Of a stretch of DNA of 64,000 bases, positions 19,601 to 34,600 are shown piece by piece. Position numbers and translations under genes: made by a program. A model generated the notes under the pieces. That model saw nothing but the letters and a program-made list of their open reading frames with translations, was not told the DNA's origin and did no database searches. Source of the DNA: Arcuatula senhousia (Eukaryota; Mollusca; Bivalvia; Mytilida; Mytilidae); assembly GCA_963971305.1 (NCBI GenBank), contig OZ020306.1, positions 34,245,512 to 34,309,511 of the forward strand, read 5' to 3'. How positions within the stretch are numbered: the stretch's first letter is position 1; each line of letters begins with the position of its first letter.

Positions 19601-22600
19601 TGGTCTGCCACTCACCTTCTCACTGTTTAACAAAATCTGGCAAATTTTGACTTTGACAGATATTTATACTTTCTCTTATAGGAAGAATTTTAAGTATAGC
19701 TTGGCACCCTACTGATGATGTCATTGTGACTGGGGGAATAGACAATATCAGGATCTGGAGTATTAACTCAGGTCATGCTATACAGAGGCTGACATTACCA
19801 AGAGTAGAGAAAAATAAGGAGACCATCGTATGGTGTGTGGCTGTCACTAGGTATGTATATGTCGTGTACAAGTTGCAACTTTGTACATGTTGCAACATGT
19901 ACAGATAAATTGTACTAGTTGAGAAAAATATTGAATTCCATCTACATTATTAGACAAGACTTATATTTTGTAATCAAGTGTACCATAAAGTTCACAATCA
20001 AGTCTATAAAATACAACAAGTTTTAAGAACTTCCATTGCATAATGATGGCAATATAAGTTCCCAGACTTTGATGTCTCGATTTCAGCAACACCACATTAA
20101 AAACTTTTGTTTGGTACTTTTACAAAGGATTTTATGAAAAAAATGGGAAAATATTTCTTAAAATTGGCATGCAGAATTTCAACAAAAAGTTTAAAATTTC
20201 ATATGTCATTTCATGGTTTACATGTTCGTGATGAAAGACAACCATGTCATATTTTGTCTTAACTTGTACAATTTATCTGTACATGTTGCAACATGTACAA
20301 TATTGCAACTTGTACACAACATATATATAATTTTGAAAAAGGGGTAAGAAAAGGGGGTATAGACAATATCAGTATCTTCCAAACAAATACATTTGCTGTG
20401 TTACCTTTATAAATCTTTTGAGAGCATGTATTAATCTTTTGAGAGCATGTATTAATGAATAATAACTTTTACCTGGTTAAGACTTTGATTATTTTGTAGT
20501 GACTTTACAATAATCAGTGGAGATTCCCGTGGCAAGACATCATTTTGGAATGGAAAACAGGGAACACTGATAAAGGTGGGTCATGTGTTAACAAAGAAAA
20601 ATTAGTCTAAGCTGATAAAAAAGTTCAAAGAAGGTAATAAATTTTAACAGAAATGAAAAGCAAAGAGGTAGTAATTGGACATTCGAATGTCAAAATGTCA
20701 AAAGTCCAAAAAGGGCAAAGACAAAACAAGTAAACAGGAATGAGAAACAGACAATAGTGTTTCCCCCAGCCTTCAAAAAGGGCATGGTAAATTATTTCAA
20801 AAAGGGCACATGAAAAGCGCCGCAGCCACCTGAAAGGGCACATAAGTCAGGCACTCAACCTTTATTAAGGCACATTGAAAAAGACATTATGTATAATCAT
20901 TTATTGTTCTCTACACTGTGACAAATCTTTAGAAAGGCTGTCCTACCAGACTTCACAGTCACTGGCTCACGGCCTGACTGTCAGTTGCAAGCTACATTTA
21001 TTGTCATCTGTACATTGCATTATATGGTCTGAAATATAAAAAGATAAGAACATTTTAGGCAATTAAAAAGTAAAATATAAAAATGATCTACATGTTTAAG
21101 GGCATTTAAACGACCAACTAAATGAAAACATTTTTATTTTCATAAGTGGGGTAAAAACTAAACCACAACGTTTTTGATCTTAATTCTTATTTTCGATTTA
21201 AATAGATGAACTATAAAGTTTTAAATACCTTAGAAAGGAGAAATAGATCAGCTTCTTGCATTTTAATTGCACAGGATTGGTTCTTCTCCTTCGTTTTGCA
21301 TTTGTATCTTGTTGCATATCAAGTTGTCCTTTTATCGTGGTGGTTATCACGATCTGGTCCTTTTAGCCTTAATTTTAGTCAAAATGATCAGGGAACCAGT
21401 CAATGGGAGATAACTCAGATTCAAAATAAAAAAGAGGCCCATGGCACTATACATTTACGACGAAAAGGGCATGGCGCAAGTGAAACAGAATTAAAAGGGC
21501 ATGGCGGCACAAAAAGGGCGGCATGGCGCAACGCCATGCTAAACATGCTTGGGAGAAACACTAGACAACATTAAAAACACAAAAACAATTGAAAAGCAAT
21601 GGATTATGGAAATATGAGTTATATCTCTAACAATATTTGATATCAAAGTTTACTAAAAAAAATCTGGGTAAAAAGGATTGTACAACGAATGACAATAAAA
21701 AAGAATTGTAATAATTCATTTTTAATGGATGCAAAAAGACACAGTACATTAAATTTTTCTGTTGAATTTTATGAATCATTTATAAAAGATATACCTTTTT
21801 TTCTCAGAGTTACCAGAGTCACAAAGCTGATGTACTTTGTTTAGCTGTCAATGAGGTAAGATAAGATGTAAATTCCATCTTTGTAGATAGGACTCTTCCT
21901 CATTTATCAGTATATACTCCTAAGAGAATTTTCTATTACAATAACCTTCCCTGTCTTTGTAAAAAGTAGAAAAGTGTGAAACTACCCATTTAACATACAT
22001 TACATTGCTATTTCCATTGAGTTGTTGTTTTTCTTTTTGATTATAAGATTGTGACATTTAAATTTTTGCTGCCCTTTGCAACTGTTAACGTCTTTTTTTC
22101 TATAAACAAAAAATCTTTACTCATAACATGTCTGAATTAATTTGTTGAATGGACATTTATCGAGGTAGCAACAGAAGTATAAAATCCTCATGTCAATGTA
22201 GGAGACTAACTCTGTGTTTACATCAGGAGTTGATCCTTTCATTGTAGTATTTGAGTACATGTACACCAAAGCTAGATTTGAAACTCTGGGTTAAGTCTGA
22301 TATCTTTCTGTTTTATTGTAGGAGACCAATTCTGTGTTCACATCAGGAGTTGATCCTATCATTGTAGTATTTGAGTACACCCCAGCTAGACTAGAGAGTG
22401 ACTGGAAACTCTGGGTTAAATCTGATATCTATCCATTCCACACACATGATGTACGAGGAATGGTTGTAGCTGGGGATAAAATAGTATCTGGTGGTATGTA
22501 TTGAAAATGTTTAGTCTTATAATGTGAAAGCTTTAGGTAAATAGCATAGAAGGTTTGCTATGTCAAGTTAGGGGATTTAAAAATGCCAGGGGTTCCTTTG

Positions 22601-25600
22601 TCTGTCTGTCTATCTGTAGGTCTGTCTCACTATGGTTAGCTCTCTCATCTCCAAGGTCTCATTCCTACTATTTTTAATAGATTTTCTTAAAAAAAATAAT
22701 ACATGTGATGGGTGTACCATAAATGTCTTAGACAAGTAAGTAAAAACTATCACTAGGTAGAAAGTATACTGGCGGTTCTGTCCTCAAATTTATGGACCTG
22801 AAACTAATGATAAAATTTGATAATAGAAAATTTATGAAAGAATTTGGAAGCTACATACGAGGGCTGTCCATAAACTTCGTGGACAGTTGATATAAAATAA
22901 ATAGTGTTTATTGGATTTACTTCAATTTTTTTTTATAATAGAATGAGTAGTCTTATAGATTGGTGTACCAAATTTTAGAACAAACAAACAACTACATGTT
23001 GATGTTAATACCACCCCCCCCCCCCCCCACACGAAGTGGCAGGGTATTATGTTATACCCTCAGTTTTTTTCGGTGTCTGTCCGTCTGTCCATCCCCCGAA
23101 GGTTTCCGACCAATAACTTGAAAATGCGTCAAAGGATTTTAGTGATATTTTGCACAGCTGTTAAGTACAATAAAATACAGGGTCAAGTTCGATTTCCAGC
23201 ATCATCCAAAAAATAGTTTTCGAGATAGGCCACTTTGAAAAATCAAATTTCATGAAATTTTGAGTTTCCAACCAATAACTTGAAAACGTGTTATAGGATT
23301 TGAATGATATTTTGCACAGCTGTTTAGTACAATAAAATACAGGTCAAGTTAGATTTCCAGCATGATCCAAAAAATAGTTTTCGAGATAGGCCACTTTGAA
23401 AAATCAAATTTCATGAAATTTTGAGTTTCCGACCAATAACTTGAAAACGCGTCAAAGGATTTCAATGATATTTTGCACAGCTATTAAGTACAATAAAATA
23501 CAGGTCAAGTACAATTTCCAGCATGATCCGAAAAACAGTTTTTGAGATAGGCCACTTTGAAATCAAATGAACTTTTGATATTATAACGTGGCGGGGTATC
23601 ATTTAATGTCCCATTACATACCCTATTTTTCATCATTGAGAAAATAAATCGTATTCATAACCCGGAGCAAGACGTTCACATTTTCGATGTCAAATTAAAC
23701 ACATTTTATGAGCATTGAACATTATATTTTTTCAGATGTATCTTAATTCATATTTCTGCATGTATTGTTTCATTTCTGGAAACATTTGATTCACAAATTG
23801 CATGGAAATTCAAGTTCTTGACATCAACAATACAATTCCAAGCAAAATCTATTGGTGGGGACAGTACTGTAACGACCCGCCAAGGTACGTTACGACAGAA
23901 CTTGGTTGACTGGATGTATAGATGAAGTCTTAGACTCAATGACTTATATGAGCCTCAAAACTCTGGAGTCGTGCTAGACTCGAGACTCAAGAGACCCCTT
24001 ACGTGACTTCATTCAAATGGCTTTAAAAGACAATAATTCGTAAAAGTTAATGATTTATTAGATGAAATAATTTAAACAATAAACAATTTAATTTACAAAT
24101 ATTAAACGTCAGATATGTAAAAGTAAGAAAGTATTTTCAACTATGAAAGAGAATAGAATTATTTTGATACAATTGCCAAACAATTAAATGATAGAAACGC
24201 CGTGGCGTTTAGGTATTTGAATGAGATTGACTGAGTCGGCAGATTGATATAGTTAAGTCTTCTGAAAGACTTAAAGAATACTGTATTTGAGTTTACTTTG
24301 ATATTAAAGTGAGTCCTCACAAGGCTCCTTGAGTCTCTTTTAACGGAGTTCTTTAAAAGTCTCCTTGAGTCTTTTAACGGAGTTCTATAAAAGTCTCCTT
24401 GAGTCGTCTTGTGAGTCTCTTTTATCGGAGTTCTTTAAAAGTCTCCTTGAGTCGTCTTCAGATACAGTCTTTTTAAAGACTTTGATACTGGAGTCCTTTT
24501 AGGTTCCATCTGGAGAAAATTTATATTTAACGACCATTTCAGGTCGGAGTTGGCCTAGGGCCACAACTGAAGGAACCCGTCATCCTCGCCGCAATTTATA
24601 CTACGACGTCATTTCTGATTGGTCAATTGAAAATCTCATTCACGGCAGTGTTTACAAATGGCGTTGGATTTGCAATTTGTGTTTCTTTGATACCCGAAAA
24701 TCGTTATTTACAACAAAATAAAAGCATCTACAATTAAAGTGATAATTCTAACATTATATACCTGTCTTTGATAATATTATAACAAAGTGATAGGATTTTG
24801 CATTCATTAGAAATACAATAAAAGGTAAGATGAAGCGTGACTCAATGTGAAAATATGATCGTAAAAATGACGTTTTCTGTTCCTACATTGTTGTGCAAGT
24901 TATTAAAAGATCTAAAACCTTTTACATAGTTAGAAATGCATAACACCAGTAACATTTTAAGACCAAAACGATCTAATTAGGTGAAATATTGTTAAAATGA
25001 TGCATAATTTATGGTACATGAAAAACACCTATTGAAAACGTAAGCAAAACGTAAGTGAGTCGTACGTTGTATTTGTAAACAGACCTCAAACATGAAATTA
25101 CTCTAATAAATTAATAACCAGTTGGCAAATAAATAATAAATAAAACAGCTATTCTGTAATAACTCCAAAAAGTATTAAAACTTTAAGGTAATATGCCATT
25201 TTTCTGAAATGCGGAAAATGAAAGTAAAATCTAAATATAGAATGACGTCAAATGTAAACAAAAGGTTTTGACGTTATAATACTTGTGAACACTGAAAGTC
25301 AAAATCGTTACATTGCCCCCACCTTTAAATATTTGTTTGTCCTCGAACAAGCAATACGTATGAATTGGTAAAATTATAACATGATCAATTCTTATATAAG
25401 AACAATTAAGTCTACAAAAAAATCTTAATGTTTAGAACTTTAAAATACAAAATCATAAAATCAATAGTTACACATAACACATTAAAAACACTTAAACATT
25501 AACATGAATTGTCCATATACACAGTTCAATTATTCTCCAGAAAGTCTCTCTTGCATTGTCTGTATTTGACACCACTAAAAGTTTTCTGCCTATTATCTAG

Positions 25601-28600
25601 TTGCCGATGTACATCTTTCTGAAAATCAGGGCGAATGTAAGTGCATGTGTCGACTTTCACCTACAACACAGTGAAAGTTACACGTTTTCCATTTATAAGT
25701 CTTCCACCTACAGCACAGTGAAAGAAAATGTTTAAGAAGACTTTCACCTACAGCACAGTGAAAGCCATATATAAGTTAGTGCTATTTTTGTTTCTCCTGG
25801 ACATCAATCATTACTTCAAACAGGTTGATCAGGCCTGGAGGAAGTTAACCAATGAAGTCCTTGCTCATCTCATATTCAAGTTTAATTTACTGACATTTTT
25901 ATAAGTTTCTATTTCAGAACTGGACATTAACCAGACTGCACAGCATACGCTGATAACATTGGAAAAATCATTTTGCTGGACTCGTTTCTTTATATGTCAC
26001 ATTGTTTGCCAGCCAATAAAGCTTTTTGAATATATTCTTCTTATTTCTTGCCTCTATTATGTCTATAAATTCATGTATTGATTTTAATACACTACTAGAA
26101 AAAATTGTTTCGGCAATAAAGATTTTAAAATGCATATGAACAATATATGATCCTTGACAAACTCCATGCCTCTTTTTGAAAGAATAGCAATGCTATTTTC
26201 TTGATTTTAAGTATAAGTGGCATGTTTTCTGTTTGTGGCCACTTTTTCTGCATACTTTATCTTTGTTTTTGGTATTTACTGAAGGTTTGCACCTTCTGAT
26301 AAGATCTTCATTTCTTTCAGGATTTAAAATTTCTGAATCACTTTTCACTTGTAATTCTTCTGATTTACCAGAAGCAACCTTAAATGCTTCAAAATATGAT
26401 TCATATTTCAGGCAAATTTGTAAACATTCTTCGAGAGTTGAAGGGTTATGTGTAAGAGCTTCCCATTTTAATTGAAATTGATCAAGTGAATTAATAAAAC
26501 AATCCTTCTCTAACTCTCGCCTAAATGTAGGTGAGCAAGATGGAAAAGCTTTCCTAGTGACACGCTTAACGTCCTGTGCTAGTTCTTGTAATGTCTGATT
26601 ATTTTTTCTATGCATGTTTCGCCAATGTAACCTGTGAACCATTTCTAAGCCACTTGGGTCGTATCTCTCTGTTAAAGCAAAAACAATATCTGTGTATGAT
26701 GTACATTGTTCTGGTGACAAATTTGACAGAACCATTAAAGCTGACCCGCGTAAGCTAGTAGCCAAATAAAAAGCTTTCAGTTCTGGAGTCCAACCATTAA
26801 ATTTTGATAAAATATCAAAATAAGTCATGTAGTCTTCCCAATTAGTGGTACCATCAAACATTTCAATCTTTCCGCAAAAAGATCTACTAGATATCTCTGT
26901 ATTTACATCATTCCGGAAATGATCAACATTTTGTGTACCCATGACATCAGGCGGTGCCAATGCATTCCTGCACCCAACTGAGCCATCCTTATTTAAACCT
27001 AGATCAGGCGGTACCAAGCTGCACTTGAACCCAACAGATCTAGAACCCTTGTCATTTGTAATGAGATCAGGCGGCACTAAGTTACCGGTATACTCAAGCC
27101 CAACAGTCTCATTTACCCCTGTAGTTTCAGGCGATACCGAGCTAAACTCGAACCCAACTGAATAACTACTATTTGAACCAGCATATAAAAATTGTGTCCT
27201 GGCACCATCACACTTGCCGTGTTGGTCAACAGGTCCCTTAAAACTAATGACATCATCATTTTCGACCACAAGTCGAGACGTCGGTTGCTCAAGATAGTGC
27301 GGTCGCAGGACATAAGATGATAATTGAGGCGCCTGATTAACACTTATTCCCGACCCATCCCTAACTGAGACATCAACCGAAATGTCAACTTGAGAATGTG
27401 TCTTTCTTAACATCTCATTTGAACATGTAGCGTTCTTCATAAATTTCGATTCATCTTGTGACACATTCATGATATTTGATTCTTGTTCTTCACTGCAGTT
27501 GAAAATTTTAGGATTTGGATGTTAAGAAGCAGAATCCTGCTTTTCTAAAATATTGCAGTTACTTGATTCCTTTATAATGATCTTTCATGTATGACTATTG
27601 TGACATCTGAAAGTTTTGATTGCAATTGATCAGATGGTTGAATAACCCGCATCCGTGTCTGATAGATATTTTCACTACATGTTTGATATGTGTTCACCAA
27701 CAAATGCGGGGAATTGTGACCCGTGTAGATGTATCTCAGATTGAACTGTCCAGTTGTTCTGCAAAGTAATAAAACCTAGCTCTGTCAAAGATATCCACTA
27801 TTGGAACAGTGGATCCCCACAATGGCCACCAAATGTAACGACCCGCCAAGGTACGTTACGACAGAACTTGGTTGACTGGATGTATAGATGAAGTCTTAGA
27901 CTCAATGACTTATATGAGCCTCAAAACTCTGGAGTCGTGCTAGACTCGAGACTCAAGAGACCCCTTACGTGACTTCATTCAAATGGCTTTAAAAGACAAT
28001 AATTCATAAAAGTTAATGATTTATTAGATGAAATAATTTAAACAATAAACAATTTAATTTACAAATATTAAACGTCAGATATGTAAAAGTAAGAAAGTAT
28101 TTTCAACTATGAAAGAGAATAGAATTATTTTGATACAATTGCCAAACAATTAAATGATAGAAACGCCGTGGCGTTTAGGTATTTGAATGAGATTGACTGA
28201 GTCGGCAGATTGATATAGTTAAGTCTTCTGAAAGACTTAAAGAATACTGTATTTGAGTTTACTTTGATATTAAAGTGAGTCCTCACAAGGCTCCTCGAGT
28301 CTCTTTTAACGGAGTTCTTTAAAAGTCTCCTTGAGTCTTTTAACGGAGTTCTATAAAAGTCTCCTTGAGTCGTCTTGTGAGTCTCTTTTATCGGAGTTCT
28401 TTAAAAGTCTCCTTGAGTCGTCTTCAGATACAGTCTTTTTAAAGACTTTGATACTGGAGTCCTTTTAGGTTCCATCTGGAGAAGATTTATATTTAACGAC
28501 CATTTCAGGTCGGAGTTGGCCTAGGGCCACAACTGAAGGAACCCGTCATCCTCGCCGCAATTTATACTACGACGTCATTTCTGATTGGTCAATTGAAAAT

Positions 28601-31600
28601 CTCATTCACGACAGTGTTTACAAATGGCGTTGGATTTGCAATTTGTGTTTCTTTGATACCCGAAAATCGTTATTTACAACAAAATAAAAGCATCTACAAT
28701 TAAAGTGATAATTCTAACATTATATACCTGTCTTTGATAATATTATAACAAAGTGATAGGATTTTGCATTCATTAGAAATACAATAAAAGGTAAGATGAA
28801 GCGTGACTCAATGTGAAAATATGATCGTAAAAATGACGTTTTCTGTTCCTACATTGTTGTGCAAGTTATTAAAAGATCTAAAACCTTTTACATAGTTAGA
28901 AATGCATAACACCAGTAACATTTTAAGACCAAAACGATCTAATTAGGTGAAATATTGTTAAAATGATGCATAATTTATGGTACATGAAAAACACCTATTG
29001 AAAACGTAAGCAAAACGTAAGTGAGTCGTACGTTGTATTTGTAAACAGACCTCAAACATGAAATTACTCTAATAAATTAATAACCAGTTGGCAAATAAAT
29101 AATAAATAAAACAGCTATTCTGTAATAACTCCAAAAAGTATTAAAACTTTAAGGTAATATGCCATTTTTCTGAAATGCGGAAAATGAAAGTAAAATCTAA
29201 ATATAGAATGACGTCAAATGTAAACAAAAGGTTTTGACGTTATAATACTTGTGAACACTGAAAGTCAAAATCGTTACAGTACTATAAAGGAAATATGGCT
29301 ATATCTTAATACCACAAAACAGGCCAATCGGTTATTTTCTATCTCCATCTGAAATACACATGCCATCAGATGTATCTTAGTAAGCTTTTTTCACAATTTA
29401 AAGAATCTGTGTATATCTGTTGATGTTTTTCAAACCCAAACATACAATTTTATAACCGTCCATTGCTCCACCTCTTTGCAAAACGTTACCTTTTCTACGT
29501 CCATGAAACTAATGTCAATTCTCAAAATACCGATTTCTCAATAAATCAAAATTATAGACCCTTCAAATTTGGTATGTGCATCATCCTGACTATTTTCAAC
29601 ACTGTAGTACAGGTTTTATTGCATCGATAGATATTGTATATGCAGAGCGAGATCTTGTTTAAAGCATTCTGAATATTTCCGAAAAATTTCTTACATTGCT
29701 CCGACCCACCATACAGCTAGTAAAATAATTGAAAATGTAGCACTATTTATGTTGAACATTTGCAAAACAATATACCAGAAATAAAGGAAAATGTTCAAAA
29801 ATATTATTATGTAAAAACTAATCCCTAGTACATTTGTACGTCCTTTTGGTTCAAATCTTTGCTTGTCCACAAACTTTACTGACAGCCCTCATACATTCAG
29901 TTTAAGACATATTTTGATGTCTTCACATCTTTACACAGGGATAATGCTATCATTATTAAACAGGATGTTTGTACCAGACAGTTCAATAGAATTAACCTTT
30001 TCTTCACTATGAAAATACCCTTAAAAATTTCTGTAATATGGTAAATAAACAGTCATTTCTATATAATTTTTAAAAGTCACAAAAATATGCATGTTCCCTA
30101 GAATTTAATACCACTGTGGCTCATTGTTTTGTAATCTGATCATTTGAATAATCACATGTCTTTTCCAGGTGTAGATACAAATTTAGTGGTAGCCCATTGT
30201 AAACAACAGAAAGGTATCAAGCACAGAAGAAAATATCCTGGATTTCCAACTGTATGTTATTTCATAAGTACATAAATTATTGGAAAAAATTAAAACAAAT
30301 GAAAGGGAAACAATTTTAAATTTATTTGTAGTAATTTGAAAGTCATTTAATTGAAAGGGGCTTTTGCTCAAAGTTGTTATACACCAAAAATATTACTCTT
30401 ACTGGTAATATGTAACTCAAGATAAAGGGTTCTCATGTTTTTTTTAATGTTCAATTGAAAGAGGTTAAGCGGTCACCACTGGTCACTTTTAATGCTGCTG
30501 GCTGTTTTCTATTGTAAATTTTTAAATTGCCACTGACTCATGAAGGTTGTGCTGCATATTTTTATTTTTCATCCCATTACATGTACTTTCAATCCAGAGA
30601 CTTTATATCATATATGTTTTCACAAATGGAAACATAAAGAACACTTGTTTATAAGTTGTAGCTTGCGTTCGACATGTGGCTCACATGCGGCAGAATGAGA
30701 ACAACCTGGGTAATGATGAAGTAATATAATATGTAACCTAGGTTGTTCCAAATTAACACTTTTATTTGTTAAAAAGATCATCGACCTATACAGAACAGAG
30801 GTCACCTGCGTTCTGTTTTTTTATTTCAACCAGGGAAAAAATAATCTGCCCAGGCTGCCTGGGAATAGAATGTCGAACACGCCCGTATTTATATGATATG
30901 ATAAACTTGGTTTTATTTGCTTTATTACATAATTTTGTTTTATTTCAGTCCTCTTTAGTGAAGACAGCACCTGAGGCTAATATAGTTATGTGTCAGTACA
31001 GTAATTATCTAGAGGCATGGAGGCTTGGGAATACAAATAAAACTTCAGGTTGATATAAGCATAAACCCTTTTTAAAGAATTATTTTCTTTGCTCAACTAT
31101 ATATGTTATCATTGACAGAAATATAGCTTGACCTATTCCAAATATAGAATCAAACAAACTGGAACTGAAGTATTCCTAGTGACCATTTGGAAAGTTGAAG
31201 TTAAATTCTTTACTGATAAAACAAGTCTATGTATTGTAAACCTGATGTGTAACTTTAGTTCATGTTTTTTTTGTAATGTAATTTTTCAGAAAAGAGTGGT
31301 GATATATTACCATTATCATCCAAACAGATAAAACTGCTACAGCTAAAGACCAAAGACAATGAAACCATAGTTTGTAGTGCCATCAATAAGACAGCTGAAC
31401 TTTTAGCTTATAGTGACCAGGAAACTGTCAAGATATACTCTATGAATCTAGTAAGTCGGTGGATAATACTATGTAAAAATGTTTTTGTAAGTTAAAAGCA
31501 CCATGGGTATTGTTCAGGAAGTGGCAATTATTTTTACCTTTAAAACATACATTGAAATCATAGTTTTATCATGTTTATGGCACCAGTGGTACAACAGAGT

Positions 31601-34600
31601 CTATAGTTTACAATAAAGATGTTGAATTTGGGTATTAGATACCTTAAGCAAAGTCCATTAACTGTGTGAAGGCATATAACATGTATAAAGCAGGTGGTGA
31701 AAAATCATTGAGTTAACATCAGCAGCATATTTGACATAGACTTTTGAGTAACTTTTTTTTGCAGAGAAAATATCATTTCAGCCATAAAATATTCTGTTTT
31801 TCTATCATCGAAGATAACTTGCCAAAGTTTTAGTATTACCATTCAGTTAATCTAGTATACAACCATTGATATTGTTTACTTTTTTGTAATAATTACTTAT
31901 AATAAAGAAATTGAAAAAAAATCTTCTTATTTCCAATTATTTTTCAGGACAACCAATATTCAATGACACCTCAGATCTCATTAAAAAAAGTAAAGTGTAA
32001 GGAAGAAATTTCACCTGCACACAAGCTACAGTTTACACATGATGGGAGGAGCTTAGTTTCCGTGACTGACAGCTCTGAAATACAGATCATCAACATTGAG
32101 GATGGAGAAGCTAAAATAAAATGTACCATTCCTTCCTTGTCAGGTAGTAACTATATACTTTGATATATATTTTCCATCAAAATCAAAGCATAATAAGGGC
32201 AAATAAAGCCATTTATTGTAATATATAAGCTCTTTCCTTTGTCAGAATGATGGATTTCCTTGCTGATTATAAAATATTTGCTTTGTGAATACACCAGATA
32301 ACAATAAGTATTATGATTTTACCATCTATTTTAAAATTCTCAATTTTGATATTGAAGTACTATGTACACGTTTCTTCAGTAAATACTCAACTGCTTCTTT
32401 GTAATTACTACCATTTGACACTTTGTCTGTGTGCATTTTAATTTTTTTACAGACAAAAAAGTATTATGACTTTAATGTAACTCTGCTAAAACTATGCAGC
32501 AAAAAATTCCAAAGAGAAAGATCTTTTTCTGAAATTTATAATAGAAAATACATGTAATACTAAAAATTTTAAATAAAACATTATATCAATTTATCTGTTC
32601 ATTTTTCAGATGAAATAGAAGCTGTCCATCTGTTGTGTATCAGCCCTGATGATAAATTAATCTGTATAGCAGATCACACCAGGAGTATTCTAGTCTTTAA
32701 TATGTCTAAACAACAGGTATAACATTCTCTTTTTCTTATTGCTGCTGTTCTAGGCTTTTTTAAGCTCAATTACCCATATTTAAGATTGCTAAAAATTCAC
32801 TTTCCCACCATAGAAATTAATGCAGAAAACTTTCAAAATCCACTTACCCTGGGTTTAATTTCACTAACCCGGGTAAGGGGTAGTGGGAATCCTAGAACCC
32901 TGAGCCAATTTGAACTCTTAAGTAAAGGTTTTTGGGTTGAATGAGAGAGCCCAAACATAGCAATAAAACTACATGTAATATTATTAAACAAATTCGCAAG
33001 CTAAGATGAGAAAGAAAGATAAGAGCAACAAAGTTTCTTAACAGGATATTGTCTTTTTTCATTGAGAAAAACTGGTTCAGTCTTCTGCTGAGCTTAATGA
33101 CAAAAATATATTTGCAATTTCTCTCTTACTGTATAGCAGGTTATTTTCCTGGTGGTTTAATTTTCTCTTATTTTCACGGGTTGACGAAAATCTAAAAAAA
33201 ATAAACCCAGTGAAAATATTATTCTAATGCAAATCATTTATAAAACATCCACAAATGAAAATAAAACTGGCAAAAAATTTCACATATCCTTTCAGACAAA
33301 AACCGCAAAAATTTACCCCTGCGAAAATAACCTGCTATCATTATTTGCTCCTATATAAGTTCTTGTTTGGTGATAATTTACAGTTTTATAAGATAAATCA
33401 TTAGAGTTATTTTAGTGTTTGTTTGTCAGCTTGTTCATATTCTTGCATATACTAACAGTATTATTTTGAACAGTAAAATTTGATAATAAATTCTTGTACC
33501 AAAAATAATGAGTGTTCTGCTTTATACAGATTCACTGTAGACTTCCACGATATAGTTACCAGGCCACTGCTATTAATTTTAGTTCAGATGGACAGAACCT
33601 ACTGATAGCATATGCTGATCAAAAGGTATAATAGGACTTTTCTTTACTTACTTGACTTAGCCTTAGTCCCAATTCTTTTCCATCAGTCTTTTATCTTTTG
33701 CTAGTTTAATGCGGCTTCATTTTCATTGACTATTTTCATAGTTTTGCAAATTGATATTCAGGAAATTTTGGAAAGATTATATATGATTTTTAAGATACAA
33801 TAATTTCCCACTAATTAAGTGCCTTTCAATGATGCCCATATTACCATTTTATGCATTTAAAAATATTTTGGAAAAAAAACTTACCGTATTTGTTTTTGCC
33901 CTGCTTGAATTTTTTCAGTATTCTACTTTAATTAGGGGTATTCCAGAATTAATTATATTTGTGGGGTTGGAAGGCACTATAATTGAAATTGTATGGATGG
34001 TGGTATTTTTAGATATATCTCAAATGCAACATAAAGGAAAAAAAATTGAAATTTTATGCATGGTGGGTATAAATAAAGGGTGCCATCTGACCCCCCCCCC
34101 CATACATTAATTTCTGGAATAGCCCTTACCAATAAGGTTCAGACAAGTTATAATTTGTTTTCTTTGGTTAGATATATGAATATAACATAGACACGGAGGA
34201 GTATACAGACTGGTGTAAAAAGACTTGCATGAAGTATCCTAAACAGTGGCTGGCACGTCATAGCAAGATTATCAACATACAAGAACATCCTGACGATAAA
34301 AATAAAATTGTATTCCATGACGAACAGATGTTGTGTGTACTAGATAAAACTCAGGTATTTATCTGTAAAACAATGTCAAATTTATTTCTACTCTTGAGTA
34401 TAAAAACTTTAAAAAATCTACACATCCATGAGGTAAATCCAATTAATTAACTGTAATTTGTTGACCCAATGCAATAGTAGCAAGTAGAAGCATCTATTCT
34501 TGTGGAAGTCAGTTAGCTTATTAATTCCAGATTTTCATACGCTGCAAACAAACTCCACCTGAACCATTTGATAGATTTCAATGAAACTTTATATTAAAGA

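Larger units (their letters stand above)
23868..29278 (-). mobile_element. Gag-only LTR retrotransposon, Ty3/gypsy-like, in UTP4 intron 9
   Basis: Two 1445-bp LTRs (23868-25312 and 27834-29278) start TGTAACGA and end TCGTTACA. Only about four substitutions are visible between them (near 24041, 24334, 24518 and 24650), so the insertion is young. GTAC flanks both sides (23864-23867, 29279-29282). On the minus strand the order is 5' LTR (27834-29278), a TGG-starting primer site next to it, gag, a polypurine tract, then the 3' LTR. The 2.5 kb interior has a Gag-like protein but no protease, RT, RNase H or integrase, so mobility would need enzymes from a relative. It is antisense to UTP4. Confidence 0.95.
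22858..29891. mobile_element. Mariner-type element disrupted by two later insertions
   Basis: CGAGGGCTGTCCATAAACTT at 22858 pairs with the complement ending at 29891 (GACAGCCCTCA); both ends abut TA, the Tc1/mariner target. The inverted repeats extend about 28 bp with several mismatches. Inside lie a satellite-core block (23028-23610) and a complete LTR element (23868-29278); without these the host element would be about 1 kb. No transposase frame is recognised in the remainder. Confidence 0.7.

Noticed and set aside
21206..21574. 122-codon plus-strand ORF in UTP4 intron 7
   Set aside because: It lies within and across the end of the hAT-like non-autonomous element; the C-terminal half is element-internal repeat words.
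26233..27343. Several ORFs overlapping the gag gene on both strands
   Set aside because: Out-of-frame shadows of the 425-codon gag frame.
30665..30882. Possible MITE with GTTCGACAT / ATGTCGAAC ends in UTP4 intron 10
   Set aside because: Only about nine bases pair and no flanking duplication was found.
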